A stretch of DNA of 64,000 nt, from the NCBI RefSeq assembly GCF_019754945.1, contig NZ_JAEUWU010000001.1, forward strand, positions 434,001 to 498,000, read 5' to 3'. The DNA comes from Corynebacterium pseudokroppenstedtii (GTDB lineage Bacteria; Actinomycetota; Actinomycetes; Mycobacteriales; Mycobacteriaceae). The translations under genes and the position numbers were made by a program. Numbering within the stretch: position 1 is the stretch's first letter; every line of letters begins with the position of its first letter. The notes below the pieces were generated by a model. It was not told the DNA's origin. It saw only the letters and a list, made by a program, of their open reading frames with translations, and ran no database searches. Positions 17,213 through 25,819 of the stretch are shown here, piece after piece.

Positions 17213-18196
17213 ATGGTTACCGTGGTTCGTATGACTTCTCCAGAAAACTATGCCGAAAGCAACAATGATCCTTCGGATGCCAACCCACAATTAGCAGATC
17301 CGAACACGTCGAACCCATCCACGTTGACCGATGAAGCGAGCTCAGAGCTTAATGTAGCCCTGTCAGTAGCCATTGCTGCAGGACGACACGTGCGCGACCA
17401 GCGGGCAAAGATCGCTGACCTCTCCGCTTCGGTAGCTACGAAGTCATCCGATAACGATCCGGTGACAGAAGTAGATACATCGACCGAACAATTAGTCCGG
17501 CGATTATTGTCGACGGTCCGGCCCAATGACACCGTGTTTGGCGAGGAATCGGGCGGAGAACTGCCTGAAGAGGGAACTGTCTGGGTCGTCGACCCGATCG
17601 ACGGCACCGTCAATTTTCTGTACGGGATACCTTTTTACTCGGTGAGCTTAGCTGCGCAGGTGAATGGCGAAACCGTTGCCGGGGTTGTTGTCGATGTCGC
17701 ACACGATCTGACTTACTTCGCCTCACGCGACGGTGGTGCATATGCGCGGAAGGGTGCCTTGGAGCACGAGACCACCGAGCCCCGCGTCGTCGCGTCTGAT
17801 AAGCAGCTGTCGGTATCGCGTAAACACGATTTGTCGCACGCTCTCGTGTCTACGGGCTTTGGTTATACAGCTTCCCGACGGCACGTGCAGGGGACAGTGG
17901 TAAGCGCGATGCTTGAGACTGTCCGCGATATCAGGCGGCTGGGTTCGGCGGCCCTGGACTTATGTCATGTTGCAGAGGGTAGTGTCGATGCACACTACGA
18001 GCATGGGTTGAATTTGTGGGACTATGCGGCCGGCGCTCTTATTGCTCGTGAGGCCGGGGCACGCATTTCTGTGCCTCAGCGGACGAGCCCTGGGAGCGAC
18101 GGTGAGTTACTGATGGCGGCCCATCCTGAGCTATTTGACGAGCTTAAAGACGGGTTAGCCCGAGCAGGCGGACTCGACCCAATACCGTCTGAGTAG
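17213..18196 (+). CDS. Inositol monophosphatase family protein
   Basis: 327 residues from the ATG at 17213, chosen for AAGGGG five bases upstream; the frame is open back to 17102 without conservation. Mg-dependent phosphatase of the IMPase/SuhB family. Seen: GEESGG, the metal-binding WVVDPIDGTVNF motif, and LNLWDYAAGALIAREAGA near the C-terminus. Likely substrates are inositol phosphate (for phosphatidylinositol and mycothiol synthesis) or a related sugar phosphate; sequence alone does not decide. The first roughly 40 residues are Asn/Ser/Pro-rich and probably disordered. Confidence 0.85.
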   Translation: MVTVVRMTSPENYAESNNDPSDANPQLADPNTSNPSTLTDEASSELNVALSVAIAAGRHVRDQRAKIADLSASVATKSSDNDPVTEVDTSTEQLVRRLLSTVRPNDTVFGEESGGELPEEGTVWVVDPIDGTVNFLYGIPFYSVSLAAQVNGETVAGVVVDVAHDLTYFASRDGGAYARKGALEHETTEPRVVASDKQLSVSRKHDLSHALVSTGFGYTASRRHVQGTVVSAMLETVRDIRRLGSAALDLCHVAEGSVDAHYEHGLNLWDYAAGALIAREAGARISVPQRTSPGSDGELLMAAHPELFDELKDGLARAGGLDPIPSE

Positions 18197-18426
18197 TAGA
18201 CGAAAGCAAGCCCCGGGGGTGGGGGAGTATAGGACGTCAAAATTCCCCCCTCTCGCCTCTTTAAATATCAGTTGGCGCATACCCTCTGAACAGCGGTTTC
18301 GTGAATTGAGCCGGATGTAGCAGACCTGTGAAATATGGTGCGGCCGCGTAGGACGTGACAATGCTAAGAAATTGGTCTAAAGTGCGCGTCCGACCGGCAG
18401 TTTCATCATTTCGGAGGTCGCTTGAC

Positions 18427-18723
18427 ATGCCCAAGGACTATGACGCCCCTCGTGGGGACAGGCAAGATTTCGACACAGACTCGCTTGAAGGACTTCAAGC
18501 AGCTGAGAATAAAAAAGGACCAGTGGACGATACCGACGATGGCGACATCGTCGAGCCTATCGATCTTCCTGACTTCGACTATTCCAATGAAGAGATTTCG
18601 GTCGATGTTGTGCCGAAGAAATCAGACGAATTCACCTGTGGCGTGTGCTACCTAGTTCAGCACAGGAATCGGTTGGCCTACACCGAAAATGACGGCACGA
18701 TGGTGTGTCGCGATTGCGCTTAG
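18427..18723 (+). CDS. DUF4193 protein
   Basis: 98 residues from the ATG at 18427, preceded by CGGAGG at good spacing. Very acidic N-terminal two thirds (many Asp/Glu), then a C-terminal block with two CxxC pairs (CGVC and CRDC) that likely bind zinc, and an HRNRLAY segment between them. This is the conserved actinobacterial DUF4193 pattern; function unknown, though the acidic tail plus zinc ribbon resembles small RNA polymerase or ribosome associated proteins. A stem-loop follows the stop directly. Confidence 0.8.
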   Translation: MPKDYDAPRGDRQDFDTDSLEGLQAAENKKGPVDDTDDGDIVEPIDLPDFDYSNEEISVDVVPKKSDEFTCGVCYLVQHRNRLAYTENDGTMVCRDCA

Positions 18724-18724
18724 T

Positions 18725-18767
18725 CGCTGACCGTTTACAAATCCGTCAGCGGTAGCACTTTGTTACC
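18725..18767 (+). terminator. Hairpins after the DUF4193 gene
   Basis: CGCTGAC (18725-18731) pairs with GTCAGCG (18745-18751), and GGTAGC/GTTACC around an ACTTT loop forms a second small hairpin to 18767. They lie between convergent genes. There is no long T-run, so strength is uncertain. Confidence 0.4.
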
Positions 18768-18877
18768 ACCATGCTTTGTAGCCACGGTGCGCTGGGGTGA
18801 TTACTCGGCATGCCCGCACGCTCGTGTAAATAACGGTCATTCCTGAACGTGACCCGTCGTTCAAGTCTGGCTACCGC

Positions 18878-19387
18878 TTAGTAGATGGGACGATCCAGCG
18901 CTTCGAGAAGTGCGTCGGGGTCCTTGGTGCTGATAAGCCAATATGGCGTGGGATCGTGCGGATCATTCAGCACCAACATCACCATCTCGGGCACCCAGGC
19001 ATGGGAAACGACATAAGCCTCCGGGTCTAATTGCCTTCCCATAGCGGCGCTTTTTGCTGTGGCAGGAACGGCAAGTGTTCGTTCAATTACCGACGCAGGA
19101 AGTTTCGCTGGTCCCACATAGAGCCAGCGCTCCCCGTGAGACGTTTTCTCAACCCGTATGACGTTCCCCGATAGGGAAATGAGGGACCATAACGCTGCTG
19201 CTCCGAAGACGATCGCTCCGATGAGTGTCCAATACCAGGGGCGATTGAGTCCTAATTCGTAGGACAGCAGCACGACAAGGCCTAGAACAGCAACCCACCA
19301 GTAAAACGGGATCCACTGGCGCTCTCGGTACAGAACGTCGCCACTGCGGGTTGATTTCTGTGAGGGAGTATCACGCTGTTCATTCAC
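18878..19387 (-). CDS. DUF3093 membrane protein
   Basis: 169 residues from ATG at 19387 with AGGGAG upstream. Seen: a YRERQWIPFYWW motif followed by two closely spaced membrane helices (about 29-75) and a soluble C-terminal domain ending in the ISTKDPDALLEAL motif typical of DUF3093. Function unknown. It lies opposite dut, as in other corynebacteria and mycobacteria, where DUF3093 commonly neighbours dut and DUF4193. Confidence 0.8.
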   Translation of the reverse strand: MNEQRDTPSQKSTRSGDVLYRERQWIPFYWWVAVLGLVVLLSYELGLNRPWYWTLIGAIVFGAAALWSLISLSGNVIRVEKTSHGERWLYVGPAKLPASVIERTLAVPATAKSAAMGRQLDPEAYVVSHAWVPEMVMLVLNDPHDPTPYWLISTKDPDALLEALDRPIY

Positions 19388-19469
19388 AGCTCCCTAGTCT
19401 AGCGTGCCTATATTTTCACTCGCGGTTTCGCCGTCCTCTGTGTTTTTATCGTGAAGTCTTGATGCGCCT

Positions 19470-19547
19470 TTATGTGGATGAACCGCGGATGAACAAGGCA
19501 ATGACCAGTAATAACGGAAAGATGAGCCACAACATGGCATCACCCAA
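19470..19547 (-). CDS. Possible 25-residue single-pass membrane peptide
   Basis: Minus-strand frame from TTG at 19547 (or ATG at 19535) to TAA at 19470. It encodes a short start, a 16-17 residue hydrophobic stretch (LWLIFPLLLVIALFI) and a small basic/polar end. It sits about 80 bases upstream of DUF3093 on the same strand. The only support is composition; no good ribosome binding site is seen, and chance cannot be excluded. Confidence 0.25.
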   Translation of the reverse strand: MGDAMLWLIFPLLLVIALFIRGSST

Positions 19548-19629
19548 GCTCTTAACCTACGTCGATACGTTGAGTCGATGACCTGAGTCGGCGAAAAACG
19601 CTAATGGCTATGTTCATCCGCCACTCGGT

Positions 19630-19642
19630 TAGTCTAAGAACG
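19630..19642 (+). promoter_or_regulatory. -10 element implying a leaderless dut message
   Basis: TAGTCT (19630-19635) lies six bases before the dut GTG, and no ribosome binding site precedes that codon. This spacing places the transcript start at or next to the start codon, a frequent arrangement in corynebacteria. Confidence 0.4.
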
Positions 19643-20127
19643 TGACTAAGACACCCAGTATTCGCGTACAACGACTAGATACCGGCCTTGATCTCCCGCG
19701 ACGCGCTCATCTCAGCGATGCGGGAATTGATTTGATGTCGACCGATGATGTCGTACTCCAGCCAGGTGAGCGGAAGCTGGTCGGAACAGGCATAGCAATT
19801 GGTTTACCGGTAGGAACGGTGGGGCTCATCCATCCCCGGTCCGGGTTAGCGCTAAAAAAGGGACTCTCAATCGTCAATACGCCGGGCACCATCGATGCCG
19901 ATTATCGCGGCGAAATCAAGGTGTGTCTGATCAACCTTGATCAGCATGAAGCGGTCACCATTTCACGAGGGGACCGGATCGCTCAGCTTGTCGTCCAGGA
20001 AGTTGTACTGAGCGACGTCGTCGAGGTTGACCATCTTGATGAGACAGAACGAGGCCAGGGCGGCTATGGATCTACGGGCGTTGGAGCCACAGATGGCGTA
20101 GATCATGTTCTACGATCGCAGCAGTAG
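19642..20127 (+). CDS. dut: dUTP diphosphatase (dUTPase)
   Basis: 161 residues from GTG. Hydrolyses dUTP to dUMP and pyrophosphate, keeping uracil out of DNA and feeding dTMP synthesis. The trimeric dUTPase motifs are all present: [18 protein letters not shown], the catalytic [21 protein letters not shown], and the C-terminal [10 protein letters not shown] arm that closes over the nucleotide. Length is normal. DUF3093 upstream and DUF3710 downstream match the gene order known from mycobacteria. Confidence 0.95.
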   Translation: MTKTPSIRVQRLDTGLDLPRRAHLSDAGIDLMSTDDVVLQPGERKLVGTGIAIGLPVGTVGLIHPRSGLALKKGLSIVNTPGTIDADYRGEIKVCLINLDQHEAVTISRGDRIAQLVVQEVVLSDVVEVDHLDETERGQGGYGSTGVGATDGVDHVLRSQQ

Positions 20128-20256
20128 AGGCCTTATGTTCAAGGCAGAGAAAATGAGTAATTAATACGAGCAGTTCAGAGCGGTGCCCAGAAAAATAAGG
20201 CGATCACGCTCGTGTCAATGCAGCCATGACATGAATTCTTGGTAAGGAGTTTGCCT

Positions 20257-21234
20257 ATGTGGCCCTTTGGGAAGAAAAATAAACAACCCGACGAAACTAA
20301 TGAATCGGATTTTCACACTAATTCACGCGACGAGCGCAATGAATTTAGTGATGAAGGACCTGATACCACCAGCAATAACGGCCTATCCGGGGCAGCGCCC
20401 TCAGATTCGACGTTCGATGCAATGGAGGGCGAATCGGGCCCGTTCGATTCTCGACGCGAAGATCTCGACCGTTTTGACTTCAGCGACTTCGCCAAGGGTG
20501 ACATTGACCTGGGGTCGCTTCTTGTCCCGATCCCTCATGAGGCTGAGATCCAGGTGGAGGTTAGCCAGGAGGGGCCACGCGCGGTTCACGTTGCCAGCCC
20601 ATATGGCCGCGTGACACCAGTTGCTTTCGCTGCTCCTCGCTCCGGCGGCCTGTGGGAAGAACAGCTAAACGAAGTTGAACAACAGATTACTAACGATGGG
20701 CTCGAATCCCATCATGAGTCTGGCCCGTGGGGAATAGAGATTACCGGTGTTGGGCCCCATGGAATGATGCACATGATCGGTGTCAACGGGCCCGGGTGGA
20801 TGCTACGGCTGACAGCAGTAGGACCAGAGGAGTCTCACGATCAGTTGGTCGCCCTCACGCGTGGGATCGCCGCTCGTACCATTGTGAAACGAGGCGACGG
20901 TCCAATGCCGGCTGGTGAAACGCTTCCCGTCGCGTTGCCCCAAGACATGGTTCAAGAGCTTCAGAAAGCAATGGCTCAGCGTGCCGCGGAAGCCCAGCGC
21001 GTCGCCGAAGCTCAGCAAACACAAGAAAATCCGCAGAGTGCAGCGTCGTCAGGGAATAGTGCCGACGATTCCGCGGGCTTTCCAGGCGGAAATGACGAAG
21101 CATCCGATGTGGGGCAGGAAAGTGCTGATTCAGAGAGCGCTGGCCGTCGTCGTTCAACTGGCGGTGAGGCCTCCGCGCGAATGGAATCCGCGATGGATGA
21201 GCTCGACCGTGAAGAAGATGATGACAAGTACTGA
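20257..21234 (+). CDS. DUF3710 protein
   Basis: 325 residues from the ATG at 20257, with AAGGAG seven bases upstream (the open frame begins six codons earlier inside that site). Begins MWPFGKKN, then a charged Asn/Asp/Glu-rich segment, the conserved DUF3710 core (about 70-215, including RFDFSDF and the GPGWMLR block), and a long Ala/Gln/Ser-rich acidic tail. Function unknown in the family. Overlaps the next gene by about 17 bases, so the two are probably one operon with dut. Confidence 0.8.
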   Translation: MWPFGKKNKQPDETNESDFHTNSRDERNEFSDEGPDTTSNNGLSGAAPSDSTFDAMEGESGPFDSRREDLDRFDFSDFAKGDIDLGSLLVPIPHEAEIQVEVSQEGPRAVHVASPYGRVTPVAFAAPRSGGLWEEQLNEVEQQITNDGLESHHESGPWGIEITGVGPHGMMHMIGVNGPGWMLRLTAVGPEESHDQLVALTRGIAARTIVKRGDGPMPAGETLPVALPQDMVQELQKAMAQRAAEAQRVAEAQQTQENPQSAASSGNSADDSAGFPGGNDEASDVGQESADSESAGRRRSTGGEASARMESAMDELDREEDDDKY

Positions 21235-21913
21235 ACGACGCCAGATAAAACAGCAAGACCAGTCGGCCTCGAGTGATAGCCCGACTCTTCTTGAACAGCT
21301 GGGCGGGATTTCCGGTTTAGTGTCATCCACTGTGCCGATTCTTGTTCTCGTCCCAGTGAATTCGTGGTGGGGGCTCACTCCGGCTTTGATCTCCGCACTA
21401 GCGGTTTCACTTCTTATTTGCGTGTGGCGCCTTGTTCGGCACGAAAACATGCAGCCCGCCATATCCGGTGTCATGGGTGTGCTTATCGCTGCGGCCATTG
21501 CGTGGTACGTCGGGTCTGCTAAAGGTTACTTCCTTTACGGCATTTGGTACTCGGCTGTCGTGGGGGTGGTGTTTTTCATCTCCTGCCTTGTCGGCTGGCC
21601 TGCCGTGGGAGTTATCTGGCGTGGGCTCAATGGTCGCGGGACGCGATGGCGTGAGAACACGTCGGAACGCCGTTATTTCGTTCTTGCGACCATTGCCTGG
21701 GCCTGTGTTTTTGCGGCACGGTTCTTCGTTCAGAATCATCTTTACGGATCGTCGACGACGAATATCCTGGCGGTCGCGCGGATTGCGATGGGGTGGCCTC
21801 TGACTATTCTCGTTATGGTTGTGACCGTTTGGGCGGTGCGCAGGGCGGATGCAGTTAAGGACGATGACGCGGCTGATGAAATCGATGAAATGGCGTCCAA
21901 TACAGACGAGTGA
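21218..21913 (+). CDS. DUF3159 integral membrane protein
   Basis: 231 residues from ATG at 21218 (ATG at 21221 is equally possible); the longer frame back to 20915 is a shadow of DUF3710. Seen: LLEQLGGISGLVSSTVP motif at the start of the domain and about six membrane helices, with a charged acidic C-terminus. DUF3159 is an actinobacterial membrane family of unknown function that usually follows DUF3710 and dut. The start lies inside the end of the DUF3710 gene, suggesting coupled translation. Confidence 0.8.
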   Translation: MMTSTERRQIKQQDQSASSDSPTLLEQLGGISGLVSSTVPILVLVPVNSWWGLTPALISALAVSLLICVWRLVRHENMQPAISGVMGVLIAAAIAWYVGSAKGYFLYGIWYSAVVGVVFFISCLVGWPAVGVIWRGLNGRGTRWRENTSERRYFVLATIAWACVFAARFFVQNHLYGSSTTNILAVARIAMGWPLTILVMVVTVWAVRRADAVKDDDAADEIDEMASNTDE

Positions 21914-21922
21914 GGTAGGCGA

Positions 21923-23314
21923 GTGACGCACACTGAGAATCACCCACACGATGGTGTTCCATCACATGTCACGTTGGATATCACCGATTTTGCTTACGGC
22001 GGGCAGGGGATTGGCCGCGTCGACAATCACGTGGTTTTTGTTGACGGTGCTGTAGCTGGCGATCGTGATGTCGCCGTCGATATTGATGTCGAGCACAGTT
22101 CAGCATCTCTGTGGAGGGGTGAAGCTCGAACAATTGGTCACCGCTCGCCTCTACGGGGCGATGGAACGATATCGTGCCCAGCCGCAGAGAAAGGTGCTGG
22201 TTGCTGTGACTTTTTAGAGGTTGCGCCAGATAAGTCCGCCGAGGTAAAAGCCAGCATCACCGCCGATCAAATGCGTCGGATCGGGCAATTCGACGTTGAA
22301 CCAACGTTTGAGACGTTGTCTCCCTATCGCGGGTGGCGTACGAGAATGCGGTTGGCCGTCGATGACGAAGGACGCGCTGGTCTCCGCGTCAAATCCGGGC
22401 ATCGCATTGTGACGAATGCAGTGTGTTCCCAAGCCGCGCCTGGTTTGATGGACGGCCTGGATGCCATGCGTTTTACTCCGGGCGCGGAAGTAATACTTGC
22501 GCTCGATTCCAATGGGATCCGCCATATTGTCGAAGTCGATGGTGGTGCGTCGTCGAAACAACGTTCCGGTACGGCGCGTTCACGTACATCCCGTCGTGGA
22601 CGACGGGGGCACAGCACGGTAATTGAGGGCGGAAACTACTGCGTTGAACGGATATCCGATAATGCCGCCTCAACTCCGTCGGAACTAAGTAATAACCCGG
22701 CTGAGAACAGTGGTGCCGCGGAGGGAGCTGCTCATTCCACGGAGGGTCGAACCTTCGTCCTTCCGCCAACCGCTTTTTGGCAAGCCCATAGTGCCGCTCC
22801 GACACGGTATCGCGAGCTTGTTCGTGAACTCCTCCCCGAGGTTCATGGTGGGGCTGCATGGGATCTATACGGTGGGATTGGGCTGTTCGCCGACATTTTG
22901 GCCGAAAAAACACGAGGTCCTGTTGATTCCGTGGAGATTGATAAAAATGCTCGCACGTGGGGTCGACGTAGCTTGAACACCCTGGCTGAGCCCTCATTCA
23001 GCCCGTCGTCGATCCGATTTCTGACCTCCAGGGTTGATCGCGCATGGTCGTCGCTCCGACGAAACAACAAGGGAGGAGTGGACCTCGTTGTTCTTGATCC
23101 TCCGCGAAAAGGTGCGGGCACGAAGGTGATTGGTCAGATAGCCGCGGCGCACCCCCACGCTGTGGTACACATCGCCTGCGATCCGGCGACAGGTGCTCGT
23201 GACTATGCGGCCTGGTTAGACCACGGTTATGAGATTTCCTCCATGAGTGTCATTGATGCGTTCCCCGGTACCCATCACATGGAGATCATCACTGTTTTTA
23301 CCAAGGGGTCGTAG
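21923..23314 (+). CDS. TRAM-domain RNA (uracil-5-)methyltransferase
   Basis: 463 residues from GTG at 21923. TrmA/RlmD-type enzyme: an N-terminal TRAM domain (GGQGIGRVDNHVVFVDGAV), a Cys-rich stretch (CPAAEKGAGCC) and a C-terminal methyltransferase domain. Catalytic features: DLYGGIGLFAD SAM loop, LDPPRKGAG, the nucleophile Cys in HIACDPAT, and the general-base Glu in DAFPGTHHME. It should methylate C5 of a uracil in 23S rRNA or tRNA; which one is not clear. Odd: a low-complexity Arg/Ser then Asn/Ser/Ala-rich insertion of about 70 residues precedes the catalytic domain. Confidence 0.85.
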   Translation: MTHTENHPHDGVPSHVTLDITDFAYGGQGIGRVDNHVVFVDGAVAGDRDVAVDIDVEHSSASLWRGEARTIGHRSPLRGDGTISCPAAEKGAGCCDFLEVAPDKSAEVKASITADQMRRIGQFDVEPTFETLSPYRGWRTRMRLAVDDEGRAGLRVKSGHRIVTNAVCSQAAPGLMDGLDAMRFTPGAEVILALDSNGIRHIVEVDGGASSKQRSGTARSRTSRRGRRGHSTVIEGGNYCVERISDNAASTPSELSNNPAENSGAAEGAAHSTEGRTFVLPPTAFWQAHSAAPTRYRELVRELLPEVHGGAAWDLYGGIGLFADILAEKTRGPVDSVEIDKNARTWGRRSLNTLAEPSFSPSSIRFLTSRVDRAWSSLRRNNKGGVDLVVLDPPRKGAGTKVIGQIAAAHPHAVVHIACDPATGARDYAAWLDHGYEISSMSVIDAFPGTHHMEIITVFTKGS

Positions 23315-23426
23315 CTCCGCGGGTGCCATGCCCCGGGCGGTGGTGAAAGTGCTGGTGGAAGCGAAGAAAACGAGGGCGGGCATTGCGCGTTCTCCGTGAA
23401 TTGCGCGGTGGCCAGACACGTCGTGT

Positions 23427-24815
23427 TTAGCGGTTATGGTCTCCAAGAGCGTTGGCACACACGGGGGACACAATCCGTCGTTGCCACCGTCGGACGCCAT
23501 GTCGGGCGAAGAACATGTCGATATCCGTCGCATGGGCCTGTGGTTCCGACGAAAAATGCCACGCCATGAGCCTCACTATCTGTGGGGTGATGATCACTTC
23601 ATGGGGGATACCGGTTTGTTCAGACACCACATTAATGGCCTCTGAGCACAGGGAATACAGCTCTTCAGCTTTCTGCCCGCGGTCAGAATTGGGGAATCGA
23701 CGTCCTCCCGCATACTGTGTATCTGAGTGATGTCCCAGGTGTCGTGACGGGCCCCGGTCGTCGTCGGTTGCACAATGAGGGTGCGCGTTCTCTGATGGGG
23801 ATGCGGTGGTCTTGTTGTGCTCCCCTTGGATGACGCTCCACCATGAGCGCGCGTTCCGCATCGATCGGAAGTGCGCCGCGTCCATCATGTCTTGAAAAGT
23901 CCGAGGATTCTTTCGAGCAATCGCTATGAGGTCGGAATTTGATAACACCCGATGAGGAGAGCGATCTACCGCCCGCGCCCGCCGGTCCCGTTCGAGCGAC
24001 AAGGTAAAGGCAAGCTCATGTTGAGCAGGGGTAGACAGATTATTGAGTCCCTTCACCCGCAGTGAAGGTTCCACTGAGGGGGCATCAGCCAGGGTAGACG
24101 TGCGAATATACTCGCACTCTTCGGTCCACCACGCGAAACGGTCTAATTCCGAAAGCAAACCAGCCACTGCGGTGGAAAGCTCAAGGAGGCATTCGACGTC
24201 CAGGGCCGCGTAATCGAGCCATTCGTCGGGAAGGGGTCGTCGGGACCAATTTTCGTGCCCGTGTTCTTTGGCCAAGCGGTAGCCGACTAAACCATCCACC
24301 ATGTCGCCCAAGTTGACCTTCTTCAGCCCAGCTATGCGGCCACCCAGTTCGGTGTCACAAAGACGATGAGGAGTAAGCCCCATATCAAGAAGAGCAGGCA
24401 AGTCGGTCCGTGCAGAATGGATAATCCACGTTAGCCGGTTGACGACGGGAGCTAGGAGCCCCATATCGGAGCGGCAGGCTTCAGCGTCGACAAGAAATAG
24501 GCCGCTACCAGCACGTTTCAGTTGAAGAAGAAAGGCGCGATCGCCATAACGGTAAGCCGACGCTCGTTCAGTATCGACGGCGAGCGGGCCGTGGCCATTT
24601 GCCAACACACGGGCAGCATTCTTCAGCTCGTCTGCGGTAGAGATTAACGACGGAGTTCCGCCCGATGGCGTCGATAACGGCACAGAAGCAGATTGTGGCG
24701 ATAAAGGAAAAGTAGGAGAGGGCTTGGGAGCTGGAGAGATGTACCAATCGCCTAGTAGAGCCTCGTCACCGTCGTCGGGAAGATCATTGTCTCCGGACAA
24801 GCCACAACGCAGCAT
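23427..24815 (-). CDS. Ribonuclease D-like 3'-5' exonuclease with HRDC domain
   Basis: 462 residues from ATG at 24815, directly after the DUF3000 stop; longer in-frame starts would run inside DUF3000. DEDDy exonuclease fold: AVDTERA (DxE), HSARTDLPAL, and LDYAALDVECL (YxxxD) carry the metal and catalytic residues. A C-terminal HRDC-like region follows. In actinobacteria this gene probably trims stable RNA 3' ends. The region around 370-410 of the open frame is Asn/His/Ser-rich and probably disordered. Confidence 0.85.
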   Translation of the reverse strand: MLRCGLSGDNDLPDDGDEALLGDWYISPAPKPSPTFPLSPQSASVPLSTPSGGTPSLISTADELKNAARVLANGHGPLAVDTERASAYRYGDRAFLLQLKRAGSGLFLVDAEACRSDMGLLAPVVNRLTWIIHSARTDLPALLDMGLTPHRLCDTELGGRIAGLKKVNLGDMVDGLVGYRLAKEHGHENWSRRPLPDEWLDYAALDVECLLELSTAVAGLLSELDRFAWWTEECEYIRTSTLADAPSVEPSLRVKGLNNLSTPAQHELAFTLSLERDRRARAVDRSPHRVLSNSDLIAIARKNPRTFQDMMDAAHFRSMRNARSWWSVIQGEHNKTTASPSENAHPHCATDDDRGPSRHLGHHSDTQYAGGRRFPNSDRGQKAEELYSLCSEAINVVSEQTGIPHEVIITPQIVRLMAWHFSSEPQAHATDIDMFFARHGVRRWQRRIVSPVCANALGDHNR

Positions 24816-24816
24816 C

Positions 24817-25398
24817 CTACTGTCCAAGCTGAGCGACTCCTTCAGGAGGAAGTCCCGCCACCGACGCGAGAACATGAGCGAACGCCTCGACGTGGGAAGC
24901 AAGATCAGTATCATCCGCTGTCCACGACGCACGCAGCTCAATCTGATACGCCTTACCCGGGCCCCCAATATTCCCATACCGGGCCGATGATGTTGAGGTC
25001 ACCGTGCCCCCGAGCTGCGAATAATGTGCCCCCTCACTGGTTAACCCCTCAGAAAGCCACTGCCACGCGACATCAGGCAACAGCGGATCCGACGCGACCT
25101 CAGGATCCATGTCTGCCTGGATATACGCGACAAGGCGAAGAGCCTGGGACCAGTTTCCGTCGCTCCGAGGATCGTGAAGGAGGATCAGCCGCCCAAAAGC
25201 ATCGCCGTCCGTATCCCGCGGAATAGTGCGTGACTGCTCGTGATCCACTTCTAATCCCACCGCGTAGCTATATGGAGCTAAACGCTGGGGTGGACGAATC
25301 GACCCCATCGATATTTCCTTACGCAATGAAGCCGCATGCATGGAAGCCACCGCGTCATGGAAAACCTGGGGTTCGTCGGTGGATCCATCATGATTCAT
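24817..25398 (-). CDS. DUF3000 protein
   Basis: 193 residues from ATG at 25398, with AAGGAG twelve bases upstream; the frame is open to 25929 but only this part matches DUF3000. Seen: the conserved RPPQRLAPYSYAVG block, a GRLILLHDPRSDGNW motif and an ELRASWTADDTDLASHVEAF segment near the C-terminus. Function unknown. Adjacent to the RNase D gene, with hemE divergent, the usual order in actinobacteria. Confidence 0.8.
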   Translation of the reverse strand: MNHDGSTDEPQVFHDAVASMHAASLRKEISMGSIRPPQRLAPYSYAVGLEVDHEQSRTIPRDTDGDAFGRLILLHDPRSDGNWSQALRLVAYIQADMDPEVASDPLLPDVAWQWLSEGLTSEGAHYSQLGGTVTSTSSARYGNIGGPGKAYQIELRASWTADDTDLASHVEAFAHVLASVAGLPPEGVAQLGQ

Positions 25399-25819
25399 GG
25401 ATGCTGAGGTCTCCTTACGAGGAGTAGCAGCGTTTAACCGGTGGGAAGCAGAATTGTCGTCGTGCAATGGCTGATCAATGCTCACACTTGGGCACGGTAC
25501 AGTTTTCCGCCGTGTTTCCTCAGGAGGCGCGCCGGGGTTCGATGTCAAAGTCCCAGCTAGCGATGAGTCCTGTGCGTCGTTTCCCGTCGCGTACCAGCTT
25601 GGTTTAGCTTGGTGAAACGGTGATGTGGGCTGAAACGCGCGGGATGCTGATGTGTAATCGGTTGAACGTTGCGCACTGGCAGGCTTACCGCGTCGCAAAA
25701 AATACTTAACGACGGGGGGACCGCGAAATCGCCTGTGCCAGTGGAATTTTAGCGACGATGGGGTACACCCGGTAGGGGCGATTGTCGCGAGTGTTCGATT
25801 CAGATCGAGACCTGGCACT
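25399..25819. other. 421-bp divergent region between DUF3000 and hemE
   Basis: Should contain the promoters of both genes. The minus-strand frame of DUF3000 remains open through the whole region, but its translation is Pro/Ser/Arg-rich without family resemblance, so I treat it as non-coding. No riboswitch or hairpin of note was seen. Confidence 0.4.

Noticed and set aside
20915..21217. Upstream extension of the DUF3159 frame
   Set aside because: Reads through DUF3710 in another frame; the family domain starts near 21218.
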